Under the pieces are notes generated by a model that did not search any database, was not told where the DNA came from, and saw only the letters and a program-made list of their open reading frames with translations. Shown in pieces: positions 1-9,849 of a DNA stretch of 64,000 nucleotides. This DNA comes from Asticcacaulis sp. UBA2476. Lineage in GTDB: Bacteria > Pseudomonadota > Alphaproteobacteria > Caulobacterales > Caulobacteraceae. Location of the stretch: the NCBI GenBank assembly GCA_002342035.1, contig DDPE01000062.1:30001-94000 (forward strand). The letters are read 5' to 3'. Position numbers and translations under genes: made by a program. How positions within the stretch are numbered: position 1 is the first letter of the stretch; each line of letters begins with the position of its first letter.

Positions 1-1882
<1,882 letters not shown>

Positions 1883-1953
1883 GTTCCTCTACAAAATTTA
1901 TGGAATAACACACCATACGTCGTTAGCGCTAAGCGCTTCATGCAATGTCTTCG

Positions 1954-2099
1954 CTCTGTAATTGATTGACCTGGTGGCTATGCCGGAAGGTCCCCACCCG
2001 ATCCCATTCCGAACTCGGTCGTTAAGCCCTCCAGGGCCGATGGTACTTCGTCTTAAGGCGCGGGAGAGTAGGTCGTCGCCAGGTCTATCAATTACAGAG
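1954..2099 (+). other. Precursor-processing stem around 5S rRNA
   Basis: A perfect 13-base inverted repeat flanks the 5S gene: ctctgtaattgat at 1954-1966 and its complement atcaattacagag at 2087-2099. A second, outer pair (cgttagc at 1921-1927 and gctaacg at 2119-2125) lies beyond it. Together they would fold the pre-5S transcript into a long stalk, as expected for ribonuclease processing. The pairing is seen directly; the processing role is inferred. Confidence 0.7.
1969..2084 (+). rRNA. rrf: 5S ribosomal RNA
   Basis: A 116-base 5S gene follows 23S after a spacer of about 85 bases. The ends pair (cctggtgg with cgccagg), and the conserved central block ccccacccgatcccattccg and the later ggagagtaggtcg are present. 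Ends are set by the terminal helix and may be off by one or two bases. Confidence 0.95.
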
Positions 2100-2163
2100 T
2101 TGGATGCCTTTTAGTGGTGCTAACGCTCCGCTTCTTGAGCACATACCCTTCATTACAAACCTT

Positions 2164-2202
2164 AAAAGACCGGTCGGCACACAAAGCTTGCCGGTCTTTT
2201 TT
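2164..2202 (+). terminator. Rho-independent terminator after 5S
   Basis: A 10-base perfect stem (aaaagaccgg at 2164-2173, ccggtctttt at 2191-2200) ends in a run of seven T's. It lies between 5S and tRNA-fMet, so the tRNA must depend on read-through or on its own promoter. Confidence 0.8.
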
Positions 2203-2242
2203 AATATCTGTGCCTCGCCTCAAGCGTTCCCCAGATAAATGC

Positions 2243-2279
2243 GAAGCTAAATCGAAGAACCGCTTCGAGATTTAGCTTC
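2243..2279 (+). repeat. Large hairpin between 5S and tRNA-fMet
   Basis: An 11-base perfect inverted repeat (gaagctaaatc at 2243-2253, gatttagcttc at 2269-2279) contains a further gaag/cttc pair and a small loop. No T tract follows, so it does not look like a terminator. It may be an RNA processing site or an intergenic repeat unit; whether it recurs in the genome cannot be told from here. Confidence 0.5.
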
Positions 2280-2348
2280 ACCGTCCAGACCCGGACAAAA
2301 TGTACACTGAAGGCGAATGCCCGAAGGACGTTTGTCCGATATCCCTGT

Positions 2349-2425
<77 letters not shown>

Positions 2426-2451
2426 AATCTTAGGTAGATACAATCACTTAG

Positions 2452-2473
2452 AGGCCTCCTTCGGGAGGCCTTT
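2452..2473 (+). terminator. Terminator after tRNA-fMet, first hairpin
   Basis: An 8-base stem (aggcctcc with ggaggcct) is closed by a stable ttcg tetraloop and followed by tttctgcgttt. It lies 26 bases past the tRNA and would end the rRNA operon transcript. Confidence 0.8.
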
Positions 2474-2488
2474 CTGCGTTTGGCCGCT

Positions 2489-2516
2489 AAGGCCGCCCCT
2501 CAAAAGGCGGCCTTTT
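2489..2516 (+). terminator. Terminator after tRNA-fMet, second hairpin
   Basis: A 9-base stem (aaggccgcc at 2489-2497, ggcggcctt at 2506-2514) is followed by TT. It is a back-up terminator directly behind the previous one. Nothing further is visible between here and 2693. Confidence 0.7.
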
Positions 2517-2693
2517 ATGCGTCTTAATGCCGCCCGGTCGGCTAAACACAATCGGATATCCGTAATCAAGGATGAGATATTTGCGGGAAGAACCTTAGTG
2601 TATGGCCGGATGCCTATGAGCCAGATTAAGTCCTGAGCATCTATGGCGTAAATGGCGCGGGCGGAGATGCGATAACTGTCAGGTGAACAGGAT

Positions 2694-2924
2694 ATGTCAG
2701 GCCATGCCTTCGGCTCAATGATTCATGACTTACTTGGTTCTGGAACGCCAGCAGGGTGGGCAGCAAAACTGCTGTTGGCAGTTGCCATAGTCGCAGGCTC
2801 GTTCCTTTTGGCGCATTTTCTGCGACTGGGATTTAAACGCCTGCGTAAACGCTACGGCCCAGGCGCGCGTCCCATCTATATTGTCGAGCAAATCGGAGGC
2901 TATATATGCGCCGTGAAGATATAG
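2694..2924 (+). pseudogene. Short membrane-protein fragment, possibly MscS-like N terminus
   Basis: An open frame of 76 residues has one clear membrane segment (about residues 23-46, rich in Leu/Ala/Val) followed by a basic stretch with KRLRKRYG. It then runs into the start of the next gene and stops in the other frame after IVEQIGGY. The hydrophobic segment, basic linker and start of a second amphipathic segment resemble the N terminus of a small mechanosensitive channel, but the rest of such a protein is missing. I read it as a truncated remnant; a genuine small membrane protein is also possible. No strong ribosome-binding site is visible. Confidence 0.4.
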
Positions 2925-3109
2925 ATGGCTGGAAAGTCATCGGAACCGGGAATTTGTTCACACGGCTGGACGTTAACACTGATGGATATGTTGAAGTCGC
3001 AGAAATAGACAGCTTCACGGCCCCGCGCTTTGCTGATTTCGATCTCGACCACAATGGTTACATTACCGAGGTGGAAGCAGAGAAGTACGAAAAACTGCGC
3101 GGTTACTGA
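2906..3109 (+). CDS. Small EF-hand calcium-binding protein
   Basis: A 67-residue protein with two EF-hand loops: DVNTDGYVEVAE near residues 22-33 and DLDHNGYITEVE near 46-57, both with the D-x-[DN]-x-[DN]-G pattern and a closing Glu. It starts at an ATG six bases behind a strong GGAGG (2895-2899) and overlaps the end of the upstream fragment by 19 bases. No signal peptide is present, unlike many bacterial EF-hand proteins, so the natural N terminus may have been lost with the truncated gene upstream. Likely a calcium buffer or sensor; its partner is unknown. Confidence 0.7.
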   Translation: MRREDIDGWKVIGTGNLFTRLDVNTDGYVEVAEIDSFTAPRFADFDLDHNGYITEVEAEKYEKLRGY

Positions 3110-3155
3110 GCGGCGGATGCAACTGGGCTGCGGCCCTGCTTCTAAGGAGGCCAAT

Positions 3156-3734
3156 ATGTTCCTCAATTCAAGACGCCAGTTTCTTGCCCATGCCGGGGGC
3201 GTGGGTGCGGTATCCTTGGCCAGTGCCGGAACCGCTACGCTTGCCCATGCCGATAGTGCGGATGAGATCACGGTTCAGAGCCTGACCGCCCTTAAGGCCC
3301 TTTATGGTCAAAGTCAGAAAGCGCTTGAATTGGGGACGCGCTCACGCGCTATCCTTGTGTTCCCAAAGATCGTCAAGGCTGGTTTTGTGGTCGGCGGTCA
3401 AGGCGGCGACGGGGCCCTGTTTGAGGGTGAGCCGCCCAATGCCACCGCATTTTACCGGATTGCTGCCGCGTCTGTCGGCCTCCAGGCAGGGGCTCAGGCC
3501 TTTAGCTATGCACTGTTTTTCATTACCCCGTCGGCGCTGACTTTTTTGCGCAAGAACAACGGATGGGCCGTCGGCACAGGGCCCAGTTTTGTGGTTCTCG
3601 ATAAGGGGCTGGCGGCCGATTTCAACACCAATACCCTGACGCAGGATGTCTATGCGGTGCCGTTCGGCCAAAAGGGCCTTATGGCGGGCATCCAGTTGGA
3701 AGGCTCAAAAATCAGTCAAATTCACCCGAAATAA
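3156..3734 (+). CDS. Ysc84/SYLF-domain exported protein
   Basis: A 192-residue protein that begins at the ATG following an ideal AAGGAGG (3144-3150); an in-frame extension upstream lacks such a site and overlaps the EF-hand gene. The N terminus SRRQFLAHAGG followed by a hydrophobic Ala/Gly stretch is a Tat-type signal. The mature part matches the Ysc84/SYLF lipid-binding family: early LYGQSQKALELGTRS, then AILVFPKIVKAGFVVGGQGGDG, and the C-terminal AVPFGQKGLMAGIQLEGSKI. In eukaryotes this domain binds phosphoinositides and actin; the bacterial role is unknown. Probably periplasmic or envelope-associated. Confidence 0.85.
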   Translation: MFLNSRRQFLAHAGGVGAVSLASAGTATLAHADSADEITVQSLTALKALYGQSQKALELGTRSRAILVFPKIVKAGFVVGGQGGDGALFEGEPPNATAFYRIAAASVGLQAGAQAFSYALFFITPSALTFLRKNNGWAVGTGPSFVVLDKGLAADFNTNTLTQDVYAVPFGQKGLMAGIQLEGSKISQIHPK

Positions 3735-3769
3735 GTGGCTTGCTGAAATTAACCCATGATGCTAGCTAT

Positions 3770-3780
3770 ATTGTCTGAGT
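3770..3780 (+). promoter_or_regulatory. Possible GntR half-operator upstream of the ABC operon
   Basis: The sequence attgtctgagt carries the GTCTGA core also found in two better sites upstream of the arabinan TBDT gene (9539-9549, 9771-9781). It lies about 125 bases before the ABC transporter start. One half is good and the other is poor, so this is only a candidate. The rest of the 168-base gap holds only a weak aagcc/ggctt pairing near 3845. Confidence 0.25.
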
Positions 3781-3902
3781 TTTTCATGCTGCAAATAAGT
3801 AGTGACAACTCACAGGGACAAGATATTCATCTCTTTACATAAAAAAGCCCTTGGATTTAGAGGCTTGAAAGGGATGGACCAGGGAGCAAAGGTCTAAGCG
3901 TC

Positions 3903-4973
3903 GTGAGCGCACTCGACATCCGTAATGTCACCAAGGCCTATGGGCCGACTACGGTGCTGGACGATATTTCGCTGACAGCGGAATCCAATGAATTTATTGC
4001 CTTTCTGGGCCCGTCGGGCTGCGGGAAAACGACGCTGTTGCGCATGATCGCGGGCCTTGAAACCGTTGATAGCGGCCAGATTCATATCGGTGGGCAGCGT
4101 ATCGATGAACTGGCGCCGGGGGAGCGCGGGGTGGCGATAGTGTTTCAGCACTATGCCCTCTATCCGCATATGACCATCCGCGAAAATATGGCGTTCGGGC
4201 TAAAGAATATCAAAACCAGTAAGACTGAAATCGACGCCCGTATAGGTGAGGCGGCGCGCATTCTGGAGATCGAAGCCTTTCTGGATAAAAAGCCGGGGCA
4301 ACTGTCCGGCGGACAGAAACAACGCGTCGCCATTGGCCGGGCTATCGTTAAAAAGCCGGACATTTTCCTGTTCGATGAACCCTTATCAAACCTCGATGCT
4401 GCGCTTCGGATGCGCACGCGGCTTGAACTGGCGCAGCTTCGGCGGCGCCTGAAAGCGACCATGATACTGGTCACCCATGATCAGGTGGAGGCCATGACTC
4501 TGGCCGACCGAATTGTTGTGATACATGGCCGAAAAATCCAGCAGGTCGGCACGCCAATGGAAATCTATGGCCGGCCGGCCAACAGGTTCGTGGCGTCTTT
4601 TGTGGGTTCGCCGCCGATGAATTTTCTGCCGGTTACGATATCTGGCGCTAAGGCCGTGGCGACCCTTAGTGATGGCACCGCCCTTACGACGGATATTGCC
4701 AACTTACCTGAAAGTGCGTCGTGGGAACTGGGGCTGCGGCCTGAGCACGTACGCGTGAGTGACACCGGTGTTTCCGCCAAGGTCGAGTTTGTTGAGCGGT
4801 TAGGGGAGCGTACTCTGATTTATGCGCGCCTGAGTGACGGCACAGCGATCACCGCCGAAGATGTCGGTCTGAGCCGCCTGACCATGGGTGATGAGGTGCA
4901 TCTGTCCATCGACGCGCAGGCGGCCCATTTGTTTGACGCTGACGGGCGCGGCTATCATGCGGAGACGGCGTGA
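3903..4973 (+). CDS. Sugar ABC importer ATP-binding protein (UgpC/MsmK type)
   Basis: A 356-residue ATPase energising import of a sugar or oligosaccharide by the two permeases encoded next. Visible motifs: Walker A GPSGCGKTT at residues 36-44, Q loop near 82, signature LSGGQ at 134-138, Walker B IFLFDEP at 154-160 and the H-loop His 192. After about residue 235 comes the TOBE-type regulatory domain (SFVGSPPMNFLP, then WELGLRPEHV), which marks the carbohydrate-uptake subclass (CUT1). The start is a GTG. It is the first gene of a four-gene operon with the permeases and binding protein. The substrate is probably an arabino-oligosaccharide, judged from the adjoining GH51. Confidence 0.93.
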   Translation: MSALDIRNVTKAYGPTTVLDDISLTAESNEFIAFLGPSGCGKTTLLRMIAGLETVDSGQIHIGGQRIDELAPGERGVAIVFQHYALYPHMTIRENMAFGLKNIKTSKTEIDARIGEAARILEIEAFLDKKPGQLSGGQKQRVAIGRAIVKKPDIFLFDEPLSNLDAALRMRTRLELAQLRRRLKATMILVTHDQVEAMTLADRIVVIHGRKIQQVGTPMEIYGRPANRFVASFVGSPPMNFLPVTISGAKAVATLSDGTALTTDIANLPESASWELGLRPEHVRVSDTGVSAKVEFVERLGERTLIYARLSDGTAITAEDVGLSRLTMGDEVHLSIDAQAAHLFDADGRGYHAETA

Positions 4974-5851
4974 TGCTGTCCGCCAAGGCCAAAACTCAAT
5001 TCGGCAATTTTCTGTTTGTGGCGCCGTATATGTTTGTGTTCGCGTGGCTTTTGGTGTGGCCGCTGATGTCCGGTATGGGGCTGAGCCTGTTTAAGGCTGA
5101 CCTGTTCGGCGGGGCCACGTTTGTGGGGCTGGAAAACTATGGGCGCCTGATGAGCGATCCGGTGTTCTTGCAGGCGGTCGGTAATACGTTTTTATTTGTG
5201 CTTCTGTGCGTGCCGCCATTGGCGATCATCCCGTTGATACTGGCCCTGCTGCTAAATCGCTCTACGCGGACGGCAGCCTTTTTCCGGGGTGTGTTTTTCT
5301 CCTCATCTGTTTTATCGGTCACGATCGTCACCCTGATCTGGCGGATGGTGCTGATACCTGATGGGGGTTTTTTCGCCAATATACTGGCGGTTTTTGGGTT
5401 GCCGCCGATCCCGTTTTTCTCCGACCCCGGCATTGTTATGGGCTCTATGGCGATCATCACCGTGTGGTGGTGTCTGGGCCTGCCGATGATGCTGTACCTG
5501 TCGGCCCTTCAGCAGGTGCCGCAGGATATTTATGAAGCCGCCGCCCTCGACAACAGTCGGTGGTGGACGACCCTCACCCGCATCACCTTGCCCAGCATCA
5601 GTCGCACGGTCGTGTTGGTGGTGATCATGCAGTGTGTGCTGCAATTCCAGTTGTTTGGCCAGCCGCAACTGATCACACAGGGCGGACCAAACGGCGCCTC
5701 GCGGCCGATAGTGCTGTTTATTTTTGAGGTCGGATTCCGGCGCTGGGATATCGGCTATGCCGCGGCGGCGTCACAAATCCTGTTTGCGATCATCCTGCTA
5801 GTGACGCTGGGGCAGTATCTTATTACCAGAAAACGCACAGGTGATGCATGA
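4973..5851 (+). CDS. Sugar ABC importer permease 1 (MalF/UgpA type)
   Basis: A 292-residue inner-membrane protein with about six hydrophobic segments and the EAA loop EAAALDNSRWWTTLTRITLP near residues 186-205, which docks on the ATPase. The ATG overlaps the ATPase stop codon (TGATG); a GTG one codon earlier is also possible. It pairs with the next gene to form the channel of a CUT1 importer. Confidence 0.92.
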   Translation: MLSAKAKTQFGNFLFVAPYMFVFAWLLVWPLMSGMGLSLFKADLFGGATFVGLENYGRLMSDPVFLQAVGNTFLFVLLCVPPLAIIPLILALLLNRSTRTAAFFRGVFFSSSVLSVTIVTLIWRMVLIPDGGFFANILAVFGLPPIPFFSDPGIVMGSMAIITVWWCLGLPMMLYLSALQQVPQDIYEAAALDNSRWWTTLTRITLPSISRTVVLVVIMQCVLQFQLFGQPQLITQGGPNGASRPIVLFIFEVGFRRWDIGYAAAASQILFAIILLVTLGQYLITRKRTGDA

Positions 5852-6684
5852 GCCATTCGCGGAACCAGAAATGGCGTGAAATCGGCGTTTTGATTTCCCT
5901 GATCGGGCTTGGCCTGATCATGGTTAGCCCCCTGATCTGGACGGTCATGCTGTCTCTGAAATCCAATGGTGAGTTGCTGCGCTCGACCACCAATGCCTTC
6001 CATCCGCCCTATACGGGTGAAAACTATGCCGCGATCATGGCCAATTCCGGTGTGTTTCGCTGGCTGCTCAATTCGGCCTTAGTATCATCGCTTCAGACGG
6101 TGGGGGTGCTGATCCTGTCGTCGCTGGCGGGATACGGGTTTGCGCGGTTGGAGTTTCCGTATCGTAATCAGCTATTCCTGATCGTGCTGTTTGGGCTGGC
6201 GATCCCTGAGCAGGCGGTGATCATTACCCGCCATCAGATGTTCGCGGATTTGCACCTGCACAACACCTATCCGGGGCTGATCCTGCCGGGACTTGCGGCA
6301 CCATTCGGCGTATTCCTGATGACCCAGTATTTCAGGGCGATCCCGAAAGAACTGGACGAAGCGGCTATGTTGGATAACGCCTCACGCTTTAAAATCTTCT
6401 GGAAGGTGTTGTTGCCGCTGACCCTGCCGGCGCAGGCAACGCTTGGGATTTTCACGTTTCTGGCGTCATGGAACGATTACTGGTGGCCGCTGATTTCGGC
6501 CACGCGGGCGGATATGTTTACGCTTACCGTCGGCATCGCCTCCAGCCAGATCAACTTTGCCCAGACGTCCGGGCTGGGCTATTTGATGACGCAGGCGGTG
6601 TTTGCATCGCTGCCGATCCTGATCGTCTATATCATCTTCCAGAAATATATCGTGCGCGCCGTCGCCGGGGCAGCGGTACGATGA
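5848..6684 (+). CDS. Sugar ABC importer permease 2 (MalG/UgpE type)
   Basis: A 278-residue inner-membrane protein with six predicted membrane segments and the EAA motif EAAMLDNASRFKIFWKVLLP near residue 172. It begins with an ATGA overlap on permease 1 and ends with an ATGA overlap on the binding-protein gene, so all four genes are translationally coupled. Confidence 0.92.
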   Translation: MSHSRNQKWREIGVLISLIGLGLIMVSPLIWTVMLSLKSNGELLRSTTNAFHPPYTGENYAAIMANSGVFRWLLNSALVSSLQTVGVLILSSLAGYGFARLEFPYRNQLFLIVLFGLAIPEQAVIITRHQMFADLHLHNTYPGLILPGLAAPFGVFLMTQYFRAIPKELDEAAMLDNASRFKIFWKVLLPLTLPAQATLGIFTFLASWNDYWWPLISATRADMFTLTVGIASSQINFAQTSGLGYLMTQAVFASLPILIVYIIFQKYIVRAVAGAAVR

Positions 6685-7994
6685 AGACACTCGTGTCTAT
6701 TTTAATAATGGCGCTGGCGATGTCGGCCTGTTCTCCGAAAGACGAGCGCACCCATGTTACGGTGCAGCGCATCTTTGGTGAGTGCCGCGCCAATGTCCCA
6801 CGCGATCAGGCGCCGCTGCGTAACCCTGATGGCGAATGCGAAATCCTGACCAGCCTGATCGACCAGTTTCAGCGCGAAAACCCGGACATTGACCTGACCG
6901 TAAATATTGTCGCCTGGCCGGGTTATGATCAGTTGTCGGCGCAATATGCTGCAGGTGATCCGCCGGATGTGGTGTCGATCCACATGTCATCTATGCCGGA
7001 TTATCAGTCACGCGGCCTGATCTTGCCGTTGACCGCCGAATTGGCGCAGGTCGGTGTGACCGCCGATAAATTTACACCGGCTGCGCGTCAGGGCGTGACG
7101 ATCAAGGAGCAGGTTTATGGCCTGCCGTTCGATAACTGGACCCCGCTGTGGCACATCAATACTGGCCTGTTTGCCAAGGCCGGACTGATGAAGGACGGTG
7201 AACCCATCCTGCCACGCACGCCCGAAGACCTGCTGGCTCAGGCGCGCCAGTTCAAGGCCGCGACGGGCAAGCCCTATCTGGTTCAGTCGATGATCAATGA
7301 GCGCGCGGCCTATACCCGCAACCTCTATACCTATCTGATGAATCAGAGGGCGGCGTTTTTCGAAGACCCGAAACATATCCGCCTCAACACCCCCGAAGCC
7401 CGCCGGATCGTCGCTTTGTTCAAGCAAATCTATGATGAAAACCTGACCACCAAGGATCAGGACTATTCGTCAGCGACCCAAGGGTTCATGAATGGGCAGG
7501 GCGGCGTCTACCTCGTCGGTACATGGATGATTGGCGCCTATCAGGCCGAGGCTAATACGCCGGGGCGGCCGCTCTATAAATCCTATACCGTCAAGCCCTA
7601 TCCCATGCTGTTTGGGCCAGAGCGTGCGGCCTATGTCGATGGCCATGCCTGGGTGGTGTCCAACCGCAAACGCACGCCACAGCAAGACGAGGCGGTTCGG
7701 CGGTTTCTGAAATTCCTCTATGACCATAATTACGACTGGTCGCGGACGGGGCATTTGCCCACGGTTCAGGCGGTGGCGCAATCGCCGCAATACCTTAGCC
7801 TGCCGCACCGGCGCGATATTGTCGCCCTGTCGGAGATTGGCCGGACTTTGCCGTCTGAGGTTCAGCGCCAGTTCGCCATTCAGGACATCATTGGCGATGA
7901 GCTATTTTCGGCCATTGCCGGTCATAAACCGATCGAACAGGCGCTGACTGACGCCGAAACCCGCACCAATGATCTGCTGTTCCATCTTCTCTGA
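6681..7994 (+). CDS. Sugar ABC importer substrate-binding lipoprotein
   Basis: A 437-residue extracytoplasmic binding protein. The start ATG forms an ATGA overlap with permease 2 and opens a short hydrophobic signal ending in MSAC, a lipobox-like site that would anchor it in the membrane (Met at -3 is unusual). The family-1 solute-binding fold shows in LIDQFQRENPDIDLTVNIVAWPG (shortened here: LIDQFQRENPDIDL), AAGDPPDVVSIH, and the late AYVDGHAWVVSNRK. An insertion right after the signal carries a Cys pair (FGECR and DGECE) that may form a disulfide. Placement between a sugar permease pair and an arabinofuranosidase suggests binding of arabinose-containing oligosaccharides. Confidence 0.88.
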   Translation: MKTLVSILIMALAMSACSPKDERTHVTVQRIFGECRANVPRDQAPLRNPDGECEILTSLIDQFQRENPDIDLTVNIVAWPGYDQLSAQYAAGDPPDVVSIHMSSMPDYQSRGLILPLTAELAQVGVTADKFTPAARQGVTIKEQVYGLPFDNWTPLWHINTGLFAKAGLMKDGEPILPRTPEDLLAQARQFKAATGKPYLVQSMINERAAYTRNLYTYLMNQRAAFFEDPKHIRLNTPEARRIVALFKQIYDENLTTKDQDYSSATQGFMNGQGGVYLVGTWMIGAYQAEANTPGRPLYKSYTVKPYPMLFGPERAAYVDGHAWVVSNRKRTPQQDEAVRRFLKFLYDHNYDWSRTGHLPTVQAVAQSPQYLSLPHRRDIVALSEIGRTLPSEVQRQFAIQDIIGDELFSAIAGHKPIEQALTDAETRTNDLLFHLL

Positions 7995-8003
7995 GAGACT
8001 GTC

Positions 8004-9518
8004 ATGACCCTCAAAGCCACCGTCATCGCCGATGCCGATTTCGTCATATCCAAACTGGATCGCCGCCTGTTTGGCACGTTTGTCGAGCACATGGGCCGGT
8101 GCGTCTATGGCGGCATCTATGAACCCGGCCACCCGACCGCCGATACCAACGGCTTTCGTCAGGATGTCATGGCCCTGACCCGCGAACTGGGGCCGACCAT
8201 CGTGCGTTACCCCGGCGGCAATTTCCTGAGCGGCTATGACTGGGAAGACGGGGTAGGGCCAAAAGAAAACCGACCGGTGAAGCTCGATCTGGCCTGGCAC
8301 TCCACTGAGACCAATGAGTTCGGCACCAATGAATTCATGGTCTGGTGCAAGGAAGCCGGCGTAGAGCCGATGTTTGCCGTCAATCTGGGGACGCGCGGGC
8401 CAGATGAGGCGCGTCATTTTCTGGAATACTGCAATCATCCAGGTGGCACCTACTATTCAGACCTGCGTATTTCGCATGGGTTCAAAGAGCCGCACAACAT
8501 CAAATTTTGGTGCCTCGGCAACGAAATGGACGGGCCGTGGCAGACCTGCGCCAAGACCGCCCACGAATATGGCCGCATTGCGCAGGAAACGGCGAAGGTC
8601 ATGAAATGGGTCGATCCGTCGATTGAACTGACCGCCTGTGGCTCATCCCAGCGCCTGATGCCGACCTATGGCAAGTGGGAATATGAAGTGCTCGATACCT
8701 GCTTCGATCAGGTCGATTACATTTCTCTGCACCACTATATGCGCAACGATGGCAATGACATCAAAGAGTTCTTTGCCGAGATCGAGGCGCTCGATTATTT
8801 CATCACCGAAGTGGCCGCCATCGCTGATGCGGTCGCGGCCAGCCGCCGTTCCACCAAGCGCATCATGCTGTCGCTCGATGAATGGAACGTCTGGTACAAA
8901 GCCCACACGCCGGACGATCTGAAAAAGCCGGGCTGGCCCAAGGCGCCGCCGCTGCTGGAGGAAATCTATAATTTTGAGGACGCGCTGGTGGTTGGTGGCG
9001 CGCTAATCGTCATGATGAACCATGCTGATCGCCTTAAGGCCGGATGTCTGGCGCAGTTAGTCAATGTCATTGGCCCGATCATGACCGAGACCGGCGGTCC
9101 GGCTTGGCGACAGACTATCTTCCACCCGATTGCTGACTGCACACGGTTGGGCCACGGTGAGGTGCTGCGTCTTAAGGTCGTCACCACTACGTTTGAGACC
9201 AAGTCCCAAGGCAAAATTCCTCATCTGTTGACCGCGGCCGTTCGTGATCCGCAAACCGGCCATGTGGCCATTTACGCGCTCAACCGGTCGACCGAAGACG
9301 CGATGGAGTTAGGCATCGATCTGCGCGGCATGGGCGAGGGGCTGGCTCTGCTTGCCGTCACCGAATTGCATCACGCGGATCTGAAAATCGTAAATACCAA
9401 AGACAGTGAAGTCATTAAACCTGTGGCCAATGGCTCGGCGACTTTAAAGGGTAGCCGGCTCACAGCACAGCTTAAGCCACAGTCATGGAATGTCTTTGCT
9501 ATTGAAATTCAGCAATAG
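8004..9518 (+). CDS. Alpha-L-arabinofuranosidase, GH51, cytoplasmic
   Basis: A 504-residue GH51 enzyme that removes terminal alpha-L-arabinofuranose from short oligosaccharides. The acid/base Glu174 sits in GNEMDG and the nucleophile Glu293 in LDEWNVWY; other family marks are RYPGGNF and SLHHYMRN. There is no signal peptide, so it acts in the cytoplasm, fitting its place nine bases after the ABC importer genes. It complements the exported GH51 at 14614. Length is normal for bacterial AbfA-type enzymes. Confidence 0.95.
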   Translation: MTLKATVIADADFVISKLDRRLFGTFVEHMGRCVYGGIYEPGHPTADTNGFRQDVMALTRELGPTIVRYPGGNFLSGYDWEDGVGPKENRPVKLDLAWHSTETNEFGTNEFMVWCKEAGVEPMFAVNLGTRGPDEARHFLEYCNHPGGTYYSDLRISHGFKEPHNIKFWCLGNEMDGPWQTCAKTAHEYGRIAQETAKVMKWVDPSIELTACGSSQRLMPTYGKWEYEVLDTCFDQVDYISLHHYMRNDGNDIKEFFAEIEALDYFITEVAAIADAVAASRRSTKRIMLSLDEWNVWYKAHTPDDLKKPGWPKAPPLLEEIYNFEDALVVGGALIVMMNHADRLKAGCLAQLVNVIGPIMTETGGPAWRQTIFHPIADCTRLGHGEVLRLKVVTTTFETKSQGKIPHLLTAAVRDPQTGHVAIYALNRSTEDAMELGIDLRGMGEGLALLAVTELHHADLKIVNTKDSEVIKPVANGSATLKGSRLTAQLKPQSWNVFAIEIQQ

Positions 9519-9538
9519 ACCTGACCACCCACGATTTT

Positions 9539-9549
9539 TGGTCTGACAA
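9539..9549 (+). promoter_or_regulatory. Candidate FadR-family GntR operator
   Basis: TGGTCTGACAA fits the FadR-subfamily consensus TNGTNNNACNA exactly. It lies between GH51 and the TBDT gene in an AT-rich 331-base gap, and the same locus encodes a FadR-type regulator at 13837. Operator identity is inferred from the match. Confidence 0.4.
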
Positions 9550-9756
9550 ATAGGCTGGTGCTTCATTATGAAATGTTGCGGCAGCTTTTTTTATTTGTAA
9601 TTTTAACCGACAAGTTGCTGCGGCGCGGTATTCCCTGAATAAAAAGTATAAAGTATGATTTCATGTGTAAAAAATAACTATGGCAATATCCGTTGCGAGA
9701 TAGATACACTGTAGTCTCTACCCTCAGAAAGCGAACATTATGTCTGAATATTGTTC

Positions 9757-9786
9757 TTGACTCTGGTTTTATGTCAGACAATTCTA
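9757..9786 (+). promoter_or_regulatory. Candidate promoter with overlapping GntR operator for the TBDT
   Basis: TTGACT at 9757-9762 is followed, 18 bases on, by ATTCTA. Between them lies ATGTCAGACAA (9771-9781), which matches the FadR-family pattern except at the first base and shares its GTCTGAC core (reverse strand) with the site at 9539. A further relative, atgtctgaata, lies near 9740. A site between -35 and -10 suggests repression. The -10 is poor, so the promoter call is tentative. Confidence 0.35.
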
Positions 9787-9849
9787 CCCTGACAAATAAA
9801 GGCGTGAGTCCGGTGAACCGGAAACGCTATAAACCAGGGAACACATCAA

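Noticed and set aside
2243..2279. Reading the hairpin as a terminator
   Set aside because: No T tract follows it; a better terminator lies just upstream.
6468..6680. N-terminal extension of the ABC binding protein
   Set aside because: It overlaps permease 2 in another frame; the ATG at 6681 opens a lipoprotein signal and gives the ATGA overlap.
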